This document shows positions 52,874 through 61,531 of a DNA stretch of 64,000 bases, in pieces. Positions within the stretch are counted from its first letter, which is position 1, and the number at the start of each line of letters is the position of its first letter. Below the pieces are notes generated by a model, which saw only the letters and a program-made list of their open reading frames with translations, had not been told where the DNA came from and searched no databases. The stretch comes from Salinisphaera orenii subsp. orenii MK-B5 (GTDB lineage Bacteria; Pseudomonadota; Gammaproteobacteria; Nevskiales; Salinisphaeraceae). The stretch covers positions 150,677 through 214,676 of the forward strand of contig NZ_AYKH01000023.1 in assembly GCF_003788635.1 (NCBI RefSeq), in the 5' to 3' direction. Both the position numbers and the translations under genes were made by a program.

Positions 52874-54118
52874 ATGGACGCGTATCTGATCGAATTCGGA
52901 AACATGCTGCTGCGCTGGCTTCACGTGATCGCCGCGATCGCGTGGATCGGCGAGTCCTTCTATTTCGTCATGCTGGACAACGGCCTGAAGAAACCGGCCG
53001 CCGCGGACGACCGGCACCGAGGCGTCTTCGGCGAGATGTGGGCCGTGCACGGCGGCGGCTTTTACCACAACCAGAAATACGCCACGGCACCGGCGAAGCT
53101 GCCGGACGAGCTGCACTGGTCCTATCTGAAGGCGTATACCACCTGGCTGTCGGGTTTCGCCCTGTTCGGCCTGCTCTACCTGACACGGCCCGAGATCTAT
53201 CTGGTCAACGGCGACAGCGCCTGGGGCTGGGCCGCACAGATGAGCGGCTGGCAGGCCAACCTCGCGGCACTCGTCTTCCTGCTGCTCGGATGGGTCGTCT
53301 ACAACGAACTCTGCAAGCGCATCAGTCCAACGATGAACCGCGACGGGCTACTGGGCGCCGCCGTGGCCGTGCTCATGCTGATCGTGGCCTATCTGGCGAC
53401 GCACATCTTCGCGGGGCGCGCCGCGTTTCTACTCGTCGGCGCGGTCATGGCGACCGCGATGGCCGCCAACGTCTATTTCTGGATCATCCCCGGCCAGCGT
53501 CGCATGGTCGCGGCCATGACCGCCGGTGAGACGCCCGATCCACTCGACGGCAAGCGCGGCAAGCAGCGCTCGGTCCACAACACCTATTTCACGCTGCCGG
53601 TGGTTCTGCTCATGCTGAGCAACCACTACGCCTTTCTCTACACCCATTCCTATTCCTGGGTGATCATCGCCGTGTTCATCGTGGCGGGTGCGCTCATCCG
53701 GCAGTTCTTCGTCTCCATGCACGCCGGTCACGTGCAGCCGCTCTACCCGGTGGCGGGCGTCGTGCTCGTCGCGCTCGCGTTCGCTCTGGCCGCTCCGGCC
53801 GGTTCGTGGCACGCTCCTGAAGACGACCGCACCGAGAACAGCGAGCAGACGGCGTCCGACGACGCGGCCGAGCCTTCGTTCGAGGCGGTGAAGCAGGTGG
53901 TTCAGACGCGCTGCACCGCCTGCCACGCGGAGTCGCCCTCCTACGCCGGATTCAGTGCTCCGCCGGCGGGCATCGTGCTCGAAGACAGGAGCGGTATCCT
54001 GAAACATGCGTCCCAGATCAAAAAGGCCGTGGGCAACGGCAACATGCCGCTGGGCAACGTGACGAAGATGACAGATGAGGAACGCGAACTGATCTCGGCC
54101 TGGCGCGCGTCGGAGTAG
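52874..54118 (+). CDS. puuD: Membrane urate oxidase PuuD with cytochrome c domain
   Basis: This 414-residue protein oxidises urate to 5-hydroxyisourate. It has about eight or nine membrane segments in the first 310 residues, with the characteristic IAWIGESFYFVMLDN and HGGGFYHNQKY segments. A periplasmic cytochrome c domain follows, with CTACH (347-351) and a likely Met ligand in GNMPLGNVT. Electrons therefore go to the respiratory chain and no hydrogen peroxide is made. ATG at 52874 fits the first helix; the ribosome-binding site is weak. Confidence 0.94.
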   Translation: MDAYLIEFGNMLLRWLHVIAAIAWIGESFYFVMLDNGLKKPAAADDRHRGVFGEMWAVHGGGFYHNQKYATAPAKLPDELHWSYLKAYTTWLSGFALFGLLYLTRPEIYLVNGDSAWGWAAQMSGWQANLAALVFLLLGWVVYNELCKRISPTMNRDGLLGAAVAVLMLIVAYLATHIFAGRAAFLLVGAVMATAMAANVYFWIIPGQRRMVAAMTAGETPDPLDGKRGKQRSVHNTYFTLPVVLLMLSNHYAFLYTHSYSWVIIAVFIVAGALIRQFFVSMHAGHVQPLYPVAGVVLVALAFALAAPAGSWHAPEDDRTENSEQTASDDAAEPSFEAVKQVVQTRCTACHAESPSYAGFSAPPAGIVLEDRSGILKHASQIKKAVGNGNMPLGNVTKMTDEERELISAWRASE

Positions 54119-54144
54119 CGCGCTCCGGCCATGGCATGGCGTAT

Positions 54145-54184
54145 GCCCGAACCGTCCGGTGCCTTTGTCACGGTCGGTTCGGGC
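54145..54184 (+). terminator. Possible hairpin after puuD
   Basis: GCCCGAACCG (54145-54154) and CGGTTCGGGC (54175-54184) form a ten-pair stem with a 20-base loop, 27 bases past the puuD stop. There is no T-tract, so termination is only possible. Confidence 0.45.
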
Positions 54185-54379
54185 ACTCTCGCCGCCGGCC
54201 GCGCGCGATCCAGTGACATCGAGATCATCGATCCGTGCGATGACGTGATCCGTTGACGTGATGAACCCGGGCGACGGGAAACATTACGGGAATTCTCGTC
54301 GGTATACGGAAGCGCCGAAAAGGACTGGAGCCCGGGCTAAGGGCTTTAGGCCGATTGCGGGCTCGAGCGGGATTCCATT

Positions 54380-54466
54380 TGGTGCCGCCGGAGGGACTTG
54401 AACCCCCATGGCCTTTCGGCCACCAGGACCTAAACCTGGCGTGTCTACCCATTCCACCACGGCGGC
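54380..54466 (-). tRNA. tRNA-Leu (anticodon UAG)
   Basis: On the minus strand the sequence folds into a class II tRNA. The acceptor stem GCCGCC pairs with GGCGGC, and an encoded CCA ends the gene at 54380. The anticodon loop TTTAGGT gives UAG, the variable arm is long, and the T-loop is GGTTCAAGTCC. It reads CUN leucine codons. Confidence 0.96.
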
Positions 54467-54508
54467 GTGCGGCGGCTATCGTAACCGATGCGCGGTCGCC
54501 AAGCAGCC

Positions 54509-57088
54509 TCAGTGGCGCGTGTGGCGCGTCTTGAAACGGCCGGTCAGCAGCGAGCGCTCGGTCAGCGGCATGCTGATGTAGAAACCCTGGGCATAGTCGA
54601 TGTCGCGGGCGGTCAGCCACTCGAGCTGGAACCGGGTCTCGACACCTTCCGCGAGGACCTCGATGCCCAGATCATGGCCCAGCCGGATGATGGTCTCGAT
54701 GGTGTGCTCGTCGCGACTGTCCGCGCCGATGCCGCGCACGAAGTCGCGATCGATCTTGAGCGTGTCGATGGGCAGATCCTTCAGATAGGCCAGCGACGAG
54801 TAGCCCGTGCCGAAGTCATCGAGCGCGACATGTACGCCCTGCTGCTTGATCGCGGTCAGGATGCGCGTCGCCGTTCGATGATCGTGCATGACCGCGGTTT
54901 CGGTGATCTCCAGACACAGGCGCGCCGGCACCAGGCCGCTGCTGTCGAGCACTTCGGCGATCAGTGACGGCAGGTCGCCGCTCAACAGCGTGACGACGGA
55001 GACGTTGACCGCGACCGACAGCGTGCCGAAATCGCCGTACCAGCGCGCCGCGCTCGCCGCGGCCGAGCGCAGAACATAGCGGTCCAGCGCCATGATGAGC
55101 TGGTTTTCCTCGGCGACCGGGACGAAATCCTGCGGTGCCAGCAGGCCCAGCTGCGGATGACGCCACCGGATCAGCGCCTCGGCGCCGATCGACGTCCGGC
55201 CCGGCGCCACCGACCGGATCGGCTGGAATCGCAGCGGCAGATCGCCGGTCGTGATCGCGGTCCGCAGATCCTCTTCGATCAGCCGCTCGTCGTGGAGTCG
55301 GCTCGACTGGGTCGGGTCATATTCGCAGTGGGCAAGATTGCGAAGATAGGCGTTGCGCAGGGCGATACCGGCGCGCTTGGTCAGATCCTTGAAGTTGACC
55401 GCATGCAGGGGCGCGCGGGCGTTGGCCGTGCGTATCGATAGATGGAGATGGGCGCGATCGGCTCGAAACGGCTCTCGGAATGCCTCGTGCGCGATCCGCG
55501 CCAGATTCTGCGCATCGTCCACGCTCGCGTCGTAGAGCACGCCGAACTCGACGCCGCCGAGCACGCGGGCGAGCAGCACCTCGCGCTGGCGGAACGCCCG
55601 CTTCAGGCGGCGCCCGACCTGGCGGATCAGCGACTCCGCGATCTGATAGCCCTGGATGTCGAGGATGCGCTGCCAGCGATCCAGCTGCAGCAGCAGAAAG
55701 CCGACTGAGCGGCCGTGCTGGACGCAGTCCGCGAGCATGCCTTCGGCCCGCTCACGCAGGAGGTTGGCGTTCGCGAGCCCGGTCAGCGGGTCGTAATAGG
55801 CCAGACGTTCGATATCGCGGCGCCGCTGGATACGCTCGGTGATGTCGTGCAGCTGCACCGAGATCGACGCGCGCCGACGGCCGCCCGCCGCGCGCCACAC
55901 CATCGACATCTCAACGTCCACCCAGTGCCCCTCGGCGTGACGTACGCGGGTCTCGCCGCAGAGCAGATGCTCGTCGCGCTTGACCCGGCGCACGAAGGTT
56001 TCCAGCGTGGCCGCCGGCTCCGCGCAGATGTCGTAGAGCGAGAGCGCGCGCGTCTGCTGGTCGTCGTAGCCGAGCACGCGCTCGAGGCCGCTGCTGGCGT
56101 TGCGCAGCGCCAGCGTGACCGGATCAATCACGATCAGGCACTCACCCGCCTGGGAGAGCACCTGCGCATGACGATGGCGCATCTCCTCGATTCGCGCGTC
56201 GAGGTGGCGCCCGGCGGCGATATCGCGCAGAACACAGAACAGATGCTCGATGTGGCCGCCGGAGCCGCGGTACACGTTGAGCGTGGCGGTGGCCTCGACC
56301 GCGCTGTCCTGCCGGGTCCGCAGGTGCACCCGGCCCGTCCAGCTGCCGTTCTCGCGAGCCGCGGGATAGATTCGTTGCGTGCCCTGCGTCCGGCTGGCCG
56401 GCTGCAGGAAATCGACCAGGCGCAGCCCGAACAACGGCTCGTCCGGGGCTAGGCCGAGCAGCGTACGGGCGCGCGGGTTGAGATATTCGAGCGCGCCGCG
56501 GGGCGAGGCGATCGCCATCGCGTCGGCACTGTCCTCCACCAGCAGGCGCGCCTGGCGGGACAGGGCCGCGGAGCGGTGCCGGCGATCCGCGGCGATGATG
56601 CGTGCCGCGATCGCGCCGATGCGCAGGGCGCGATCACGTTCGACGCCGCTCCAGGTACGTCTCTCAGCTTGTTCGTGACAGACCACACCGGTGAGCTCGT
56701 CACCGACGCGGATGGGCGCATCCAGCATCGAGCGAATGCCGTTGGCGACCATGTAGTCCGTCAGCGCGTCGCCTGCATGCGGCGGCTCGTCGGCCTGCTC
56801 CACGCTGAACAAGGCGCCCGCGGCGAGCGTTTCGACGTAATCCGGCCGCTGCGACAGATCCAGGCTCAGGCCGAAATCGTTGCGACCGGTCTCGCGGTGG
56901 TCGTGAACGCGGTGCAGACGCTGGAAATCGGCGGAGAACAGCCATATCGAGACCCGGTCGACGCCCAGCGCGGCTGCGGCCGTGCGGGCGATGGCCGCGT
57001 AGGCCCGACCGATATCCTCGAAATGGGTGCTGGCAAGCGTCTCGATGCGGATATCGTCACCGCCATCATTCTCCGGCGTCGCGTTCAT
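54509..57088 (-). CDS. GAF-PAS-PAS-GGDEF-EAL cyclic-di-GMP protein, probably phosphodiesterase
   Basis: The 859-residue product has an N-terminal GAF domain (about 15-165), two PAS domains (about 180-295 and 305-420), a GGDEF domain (about 425-560) and an EAL domain (about 600-850). The GGDEF signature is GGVEF (511-515), so cyclase activity is probably lost, though the domain could still bind GTP and regulate. The EAL motif is intact (E637-A638-L639) with EITE and DDFGTGYSSL, so hydrolysis of cyclic di-GMP is likely. No membrane segment is seen. ATG at 57088 is the first Met before the GAF domain; longer frames run into the upstream gene. Confidence 0.88.
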   Translation of the reverse strand: MNATPENDGGDDIRIETLASTHFEDIGRAYAAIARTAAAALGVDRVSIWLFSADFQRLHRVHDHRETGRNDFGLSLDLSQRPDYVETLAAGALFSVEQADEPPHAGDALTDYMVANGIRSMLDAPIRVGDELTGVVCHEQAERRTWSGVERDRALRIGAIAARIIAADRRHRSAALSRQARLLVEDSADAMAIASPRGALEYLNPRARTLLGLAPDEPLFGLRLVDFLQPASRTQGTQRIYPAARENGSWTGRVHLRTRQDSAVEATATLNVYRGSGGHIEHLFCVLRDIAAGRHLDARIEEMRHRHAQVLSQAGECLIVIDPVTLALRNASSGLERVLGYDDQQTRALSLYDICAEPAATLETFVRRVKRDEHLLCGETRVRHAEGHWVDVEMSMVWRAAGGRRRASISVQLHDITERIQRRRDIERLAYYDPLTGLANANLLRERAEGMLADCVQHGRSVGFLLLQLDRWQRILDIQGYQIAESLIRQVGRRLKRAFRQREVLLARVLGGVEFGVLYDASVDDAQNLARIAHEAFREPFRADRAHLHLSIRTANARAPLHAVNFKDLTKRAGIALRNAYLRNLAHCEYDPTQSSRLHDERLIEEDLRTAITTGDLPLRFQPIRSVAPGRTSIGAEALIRWRHPQLGLLAPQDFVPVAEENQLIMALDRYVLRSAAASAARWYGDFGTLSVAVNVSVVTLLSGDLPSLIAEVLDSSGLVPARLCLEITETAVMHDHRTATRILTAIKQQGVHVALDDFGTGYSSLAYLKDLPIDTLKIDRDFVRGIGADSRDEHTIETIIRLGHDLGIEVLAEGVETRFQLEWLTARDIDYAQGFYISMPLTERSLLTGRFKTRHTRH

Positions 57089-57122
57089 GGCCGGTGATCG
57101 TCGCGATGGTGAACGCCCATGA

Positions 57123-58781
57123 TCAGTTTGGTCCGTCGCTGTCGAAGGCGTCGCGGGGGACGTAGTGGGCCTGGTCGAGTTCGTGGTTGGCGCTGTAATC
57201 GATCGGGCAGTCGACGAGCACGACACCACCGCGCTCGAAGGCGGCTTCCAGAACATCGGCCAGATGCGTGCCGGCGGTCACCCGCATGCCGTGCGCGCCG
57301 TAGGCCTCGGCGTAGGCGACGAAGTCGGGGTTGCCGAAGGACATGCCGAAGTCGGGGAAGCCCTCGCCGGCCTGCTTCCAGCGGATGAAGCCGTACCCGT
57401 CATCCCGCAGGACCAGGACCACGAGATCCATCTCGAGCCGTACGGCCGTCTCCAGATCCTGACTGTTCATCATGAACCCGCCGTCGCCGCAGATGGCGAG
57501 CACGCGGCGGTCGCCGTGCACCATGCGTGCGGCCATGGCCGCGCCAAGCCCCGCGCCCATGCTGGCCAGAGCGTTGTCCAGCAACACGGTGTTATTGCCG
57601 TAGGCGGGATACATGCGGGCGAACCAGACCTTGTAGATGCCGTTATCGAGACTGATGATGTCGTGTCGCCCCATCACGCGACGCACCTGATTGACCACCC
57701 GCTGCGGTTTGAGCGGGTGGCTGTAGTCGAACTCGCATTCGTGCAGGCGTTCGTTGATGTAGGCGCGCATCCGGGCCAGGCGCTCGCGCTCGAAGTGGAC
57801 GCCGTCCAGCAGCGTTCGCAGCGCCTTGAGCGTGTTCGAGATGTCGCCGATGACTTCATGCGCGGGGCTGTAGTATTCGTCCGGATCCGCGGATACGAAG
57901 TCGATGTGAAGGATCGTCTTGTTCATGCCGGCGTTCCATACCGCCGGCGGGTACTCCACGACGTCGTAGCCGAGCGTGATCACGAGGTCGGCCTCGTCGA
58001 TCGCGCTGTGCACGTAATCGTGTTTGTGGATGCCCATGCAGAACAGGCTCTGCGGATGATCGTCGGCGAGCACGCCCTTGCCCATCTGCGTACCGATCGC
58101 GAACAGTCCGGTCGCTTCGACCAGCGCCTGCAGCTGCTGGGTGATGCGCTTTCGATTGGCCCCCGCGGAGTAGACGATCAGCGGCTGCTGCGCCGACTGG
58201 ATCATGTCGGCCGCCTGGGCCAGCGCCTGCTCGTCGGCGTTGGGACGGCGCAGCATCACGCGTTTCTGGGGCACCGAGGGCTCGATGGTCTCGCCGGCGA
58301 TGTCTTCGGGCAGTTCCAGATGCACCGCGCCCGGCCGCTCGGCCTCCGCGACCTTGAAGGCGTGGCGGATGCTGCGCGGAATCACGCCGCTGTCGGTCAG
58401 CGAACTGTTCCATTTCGTCACCGGTCGAAAGGTGTCGACCACGTCGATGAGCTGGAATTTGCCCTGCTTGTTGTCGCGAATGGCCTTCTGGCCCGTGATC
58501 GCGAGCATCGGCATGCCGCCGAGCTGCGCGAAGGCCACGCCCGTGAGGAGATTGGTCGCCCCCGGCCCGAGGGTCGACAGACACACGCCCGCCCGGCCGG
58601 TCAGCCGGCCGTAGGTCGCGGCCATGAAGGCCGCATGCTGTTCATGCCGCGTGACGATGAGCCGGATGCGACTGTTGCGCAGCGACTCCAGCAGGTCGAG
58701 ATTCTCCTCGCCCGGCACGCCGAACACGTAGTCCACGCCCTCCTCTTCGAGGCAGCGTACAAACAGATCCGATGCCTTCAA
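57123..58781 (-). CDS. Acetolactate synthase-like ThDP enzyme, large subunit
   Basis: This 552-residue enzyme has the three domains of the pyruvate oxidase/acetolactate synthase family. The activating Glu in TRHEQHAAFMA, GPGATNLLTGVAFAQ and the ThDP-binding GDGGFMMNSQDLETA are intact. It has no adjacent regulatory subunit and is nearest by eye to single-gene catabolic AlsS. Glyoxylate carboligase can be set aside because that enzyme lacks the Glu. The start is TTG at 58781 with GGGAG upstream; the protein then begins at the conserved LKASDLFVRCLEEEGV. Confidence 0.83.
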   Translation of the reverse strand: MKASDLFVRCLEEEGVDYVFGVPGEENLDLLESLRNSRIRLIVTRHEQHAAFMAATYGRLTGRAGVCLSTLGPGATNLLTGVAFAQLGGMPMLAITGQKAIRDNKQGKFQLIDVVDTFRPVTKWNSSLTDSGVIPRSIRHAFKVAEAERPGAVHLELPEDIAGETIEPSVPQKRVMLRRPNADEQALAQAADMIQSAQQPLIVYSAGANRKRITQQLQALVEATGLFAIGTQMGKGVLADDHPQSLFCMGIHKHDYVHSAIDEADLVITLGYDVVEYPPAVWNAGMNKTILHIDFVSADPDEYYSPAHEVIGDISNTLKALRTLLDGVHFERERLARMRAYINERLHECEFDYSHPLKPQRVVNQVRRVMGRHDIISLDNGIYKVWFARMYPAYGNNTVLLDNALASMGAGLGAAMAARMVHGDRRVLAICGDGGFMMNSQDLETAVRLEMDLVVLVLRDDGYGFIRWKQAGEGFPDFGMSFGNPDFVAYAEAYGAHGMRVTAGTHLADVLEAAFERGGVVLVDCPIDYSANHELDQAHYVPRDAFDSDGPN

Positions 58782-58852
58782 CGTCTGCTCCCGGTTATCG
58801 CGCCTTACCGAGCATAGCCGAAAGCCCGGCGTCTGGCGCCTCGATGCGGTTT

Positions 58853-59299
58853 CTAGTCGCTGCGCGGCCCGTCGCGCGCCGTCACCACCGCGACCGTGAG
58901 CCGTGAAACGCAGAGTTGTCGGCCCTCGGCGTCGAAAAGATCCGTCTGCCAGACATGCATACGACGCCCCACGCGAAGCGGATGACAGCGGGCCTGCACG
59001 CGGCCGGCGCTGGCGCCGCTCAGATGGCTGGCATTGAGTTCCACGCCGACGCAGCCGTAGCGGCTCCGGTCGACACACAGGTTCGCCGCGATGCTGCCCA
59101 TCGACTCCGATACCGCACAGGATACGCCCCCATGCAACAGACCGAACGGCTGGCGCGTGCGTTCGTCGATTGTGAATTCGGCTTCCAGATGCGCGTCGCC
59201 GATCGCGGTATAGACGAGACCCAGCCGCGAGATCATGTCACGGTCGTTCAGCGCATTGAGTTCGTCCAGATCGACGGGTTCGAACCAGCGTCGTGCCAC
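58853..59299 (-). CDS. Hotdog-fold thioesterase (PaaI/MenI type)
   Basis: This 148-residue single-domain protein has the hotdog core with FGLLHGGVSCAVSESMGSIAA, the active-site region of acyl-CoA thioesterases of the YbdB/MenI/PaaI group. The start is a GTG at 59299 behind GGGAGG; longer frames cross into the divergent glyoxalase gene. The substrate is unknown. Confidence 0.85.
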   Translation of the reverse strand: MARRWFEPVDLDELNALNDRDMISRLGLVYTAIGDAHLEAEFTIDERTRQPFGLLHGGVSCAVSESMGSIAANLCVDRSRYGCVGVELNASHLSGASAGRVQARCHPLRVGRRMHVWQTDLFDAEGRQLCVSRLTVAVVTARDGPRSD

Positions 59300-59372
59300 C
59301 GGGCCTCCCTCTTCAAGTGTGCATGCCGCTGAGGCATAGTACACGCCACCCCTTTCAAAGATCCTGCATCCC

Positions 59373-59888
59373 ATGGCATTCAATACCGAGAACGCACCCG
59401 GCGTCGAGCCCGAGGCCCCGGACGCCACGCGGGGGTTCATCTTTAATCACACGATGGTCCGCATCGTCGATCCGGAGGCTTCGCTGGCCTTCTACACCCG
59501 GGTCTTCGGCATGCGACTGCTGCGCAAGGTGGACATGCCCGAAGGCGAGTTCACGCTCTATTTCCTCGCCTGTACCGGCAACGACGACGTGCCCGAGGAC
59601 AAGGACGCGCGGGCGCAGTACGTCAACGGACGGGAGGGCGTGCTCGAACTTACTCACAACTGGGGCACAGAGGACGACCCGGACGCCGGCTACCACAACG
59701 GCAACGACGAGCCGCAGGGCTATGGCCACATCTGTTTCACCGTGCCCGATCTCGAAGCGGCCTGCCGCTGGATGGACGAAAACGGGGTCGTGTTCCAGAA
59801 ACGCCCAGAGGACGGGCGCATGAACCACATCGCCTTCGTGCGCGATCCCGACGGCTACTGGATCGAACTGGTCGCCCGCCGCGGTTGA
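59373..59888 (+). CDS. gloA: Lactoylglutathione lyase (glyoxalase I)
   Basis: The 171-residue enzyme detoxifies methylglyoxal with glutathione. The four metal ligands are visible: His in FNHTMVR, Glu in VLELTHNWG, His in YGHICF and Glu in YWIELV. The length and the LYFLAC segment match GloA of proteobacteria. It is divergent from the thioesterase gene by 73 bases. Confidence 0.94.
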   Translation: MAFNTENAPGVEPEAPDATRGFIFNHTMVRIVDPEASLAFYTRVFGMRLLRKVDMPEGEFTLYFLACTGNDDVPEDKDARAQYVNGREGVLELTHNWGTEDDPDAGYHNGNDEPQGYGHICFTVPDLEAACRWMDENGVVFQKRPEDGRMNHIAFVRDPDGYWIELVARRG

Positions 59889-60163
59889 ACCGCTCGGACC
59901 GCAGGCCGCCGCATCCGTCCCGCGCATCTGCGGGTGGATGCGGCCCTGCTTCCGCCTTCATTCCAGGTCGTCATCACACCCGCCGCGCCCTTTGGCGCGT
60001 CCTCGCAGTCGGCCGACACAACGCTCACATCGCTGCACTACAGGCGGGTCGCGCTCCGCGCGTCGGCACTGGTCCAGCCTGTTCTCGGCACGCGCGACTC
60101 AATAAGAACGTCCCTGCGACCAAGCCGTATCGCCGCTGGGGTGTGGATGTGGCCCGGCCGGGC

Positions 60164-60871
60164 TCAGCGCGGCGAACGCGACCGGATCCGCTTCTGCGCG
60201 AGCTGTGTCAGCGTCAACGTCTTCGCGAATTCCTCGCTTCGTCGGATATGCCGGGTCATGAGTTGTCGGGCGCCCTGCACGTCCCGCTCGAGCAAATGTC
60301 GGCAGATGGCGTGGTGCTCCGCATAGGTCTGCTCGATCCGGCTGCTCTCGGTGAAATCGAGACGCCGAATCACGCGGATGTGATTGTTCACGTCACGCAG
60401 GTACTCGCCAAGGGCGACATTCCCGCCGCCCTCGGCCAGCCGCAGATGGAAGGTCTCGTCGCGCGCCTCCATGGCTTCGGAACTGTCCGATCGCCCCGGC
60501 TGCGTGCGGGGATCCCACGCCCCCGCGAGTTGTTCGAGCTCCGCCGCCGGCATGAACAAGGCGGCCTTGTCGAGTGACAGCATTTCCAGCGCGATACGTA
60601 CGTCGTAATAGTGCATCAGCCGGCCGACATCCAGGTCTCGGATGAAACAGCCCTGCTTGGGCCGTATCGACAGATAGCCTTCGGCCTCCAGCCGTTGCAC
60701 CGCCTCGCGAATCGGAGTGCGGCTGACATTGAAACGCGCGGCCAGTTCGGTTTCGGTGACACGCGTGCCCGGATAGAGCTCGAACTCGAGGATCATGTTC
60801 CGGATCTCGGCATAGACGTGTTTGGCCGAGGCGATCCGGCCGCTCGAGCTCGCGGTTTCGTCGTTGCTCAT
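60164..60871 (-). CDS. GntR-family (FCD) transcriptional regulator
   Basis: The 235-residue protein has a GntR winged helix (about residues 14-78, with ARFNVSRTPIREAVQRLEAEGYL) and an FCD ligand domain with DVRIALEMLSLDKAA and metal-binding type His residues. It is distinct from the regulator at 44893. It is isolated: no obvious target operon is adjacent, with 275 bases of unassigned DNA on one side and about 390 on the other. Confidence 0.9.
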   Translation of the reverse strand: MSNDETASSSGRIASAKHVYAEIRNMILEFELYPGTRVTETELAARFNVSRTPIREAVQRLEAEGYLSIRPKQGCFIRDLDVGRLMHYYDVRIALEMLSLDKAALFMPAAELEQLAGAWDPRTQPGRSDSSEAMEARDETFHLRLAEGGGNVALGEYLRDVNNHIRVIRRLDFTESSRIEQTYAEHHAICRHLLERDVQGARQLMTRHIRRSEEFAKTLTLTQLAQKRIRSRSPR

Positions 60872-61261
60872 CCTCCCCGACTCCCTGAACCTGCTTCCGG
60901 CATGGCGCTCAAAGGGCCGCGGACGAAAGCGTCGCCTGCCAAGCGAGCGCTGTAGCAGAATCGCGCTCTCCTCGCGCCTCTTGCCTGCGCTCGACTATAG
61001 CGGATATGCGATCGCGCGCGCCGCCATCGGCCCTATCCCGTCGAATGTCGGCGCCTTGACACCATTCCGAATCGCTGAGGATCTCGCCCCGCCGGCGTCT
61101 GGCGAAGCAACTATTGGAAATCGGCTGCTCACGAGATACCGGCGTGGGCCGCTCAGCGCCCCGCCGATGCACACCGGCCCTCCACTCTGCCACGCCAATC
61201 GCCACGCCCGCCAAGACAAGCGAGACCGAACCACGCTCGCGTATACGCGAGCGCCGAACAC
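60872..61261. other. Intergenic region before the integration site
   Basis: No supported gene is seen in these roughly 390 bases; short overlapping frames on both strands have no consistent start signals. It is likely host DNA flanking the tRNA-Lys remnant and carries the promoter of the GntR gene. Confidence 0.5.
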
Positions 61262-61294
61262 AAAAAAGCCGCAACGCGATTCGGCGATGCGGCT
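61262..61294 (-). terminator. Rho-independent terminator of the split tRNA-Lys gene
   Basis: On the minus strand AGCCGCA and TGCGGCT arms with an inner CGC/GCG pairing lead into six T. It lies 27 bases beyond the CCA end of the tRNA-Lys fragment and is probably its original terminator. Confidence 0.85.
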
Positions 61295-61320
61295 CCGGAG
61301 CCACTGCAGGCTGGCGTGTT

Positions 61321-61365
61321 TGGTGGGCCGTGATGGATTCGAACCATCGACCAATAGATTAAAAG
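61321..61365 (-). pseudogene. Displaced 3' half of tRNA-Lys(UUU), element junction
   Basis: Minus-strand sequence from CTTTTAATC (anticodon loop, UUU) through the T-arm GGTTCGAATCC to an acceptor half ACGGCCC and encoded CCA matches tRNA-Lys. The 5' half does not: the bases before the loop (TGCGA) cannot pair with the following stem (TCTAT), and no GGGCCGT acceptor half is present. A D-arm-like TTAGCTCAGTGAGTTAAC lies at 61414-61431, but spacing and acceptor bases do not make a tRNA. Confidence 0.8.
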
Positions 61366-61529
61366 TCGCACCTACAGGTACGGCACAAACCCGTGTCCGT
61401 TCGTTTGTCTGCCGTTAACTCACTGAGCTAATGCGACAATAATTGCCGACCATAAGACTTTATGCGACATTATCCGAACCCGGATACATGCCCGTGTCCG
61501 GACACCAGCCGGACACGGAAGGGACACGG
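61363..61529. repeat. Clustered short repeats upstream of integrase, possible att arm sites
   Basis: ATGCGACA occurs at 61431-61438 and 61462-61469, with its inverse core at 61363-61370. CCGTGTCCG occurs at 61391-61399 and 61492-61500, its inverse CGGACACGG at 61510-61518, and GGGACACGG at 61521-61529, just before the integrase start. Such direct and inverted copies around a tRNA junction fit integrase arm or excisionase sites, or an operator of the integrase gene. Confidence 0.55.
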
Positions 61530-61531
61530 AT

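Noticed and set aside
57123..58781. Glyoxylate carboligase
   Set aside because: The ThDP-activating Glu is present; glyoxylate carboligase lacks it. The gene is also far from the allA-bhc cluster and carries no ureide-type site.
57165..58817. 550-residue plus-strand frame opposite the acetolactate synthase-like gene
   Set aside because: Shadow frame; the minus-strand product has intact ThDP motifs.
61321..61440. Intact tRNA or tmRNA gene at the element junction
   Set aside because: The 3' half is a good tRNA-Lys, but the 5' acceptor and anticodon stem halves do not pair with it, and the CCA end does not resemble tmRNA.
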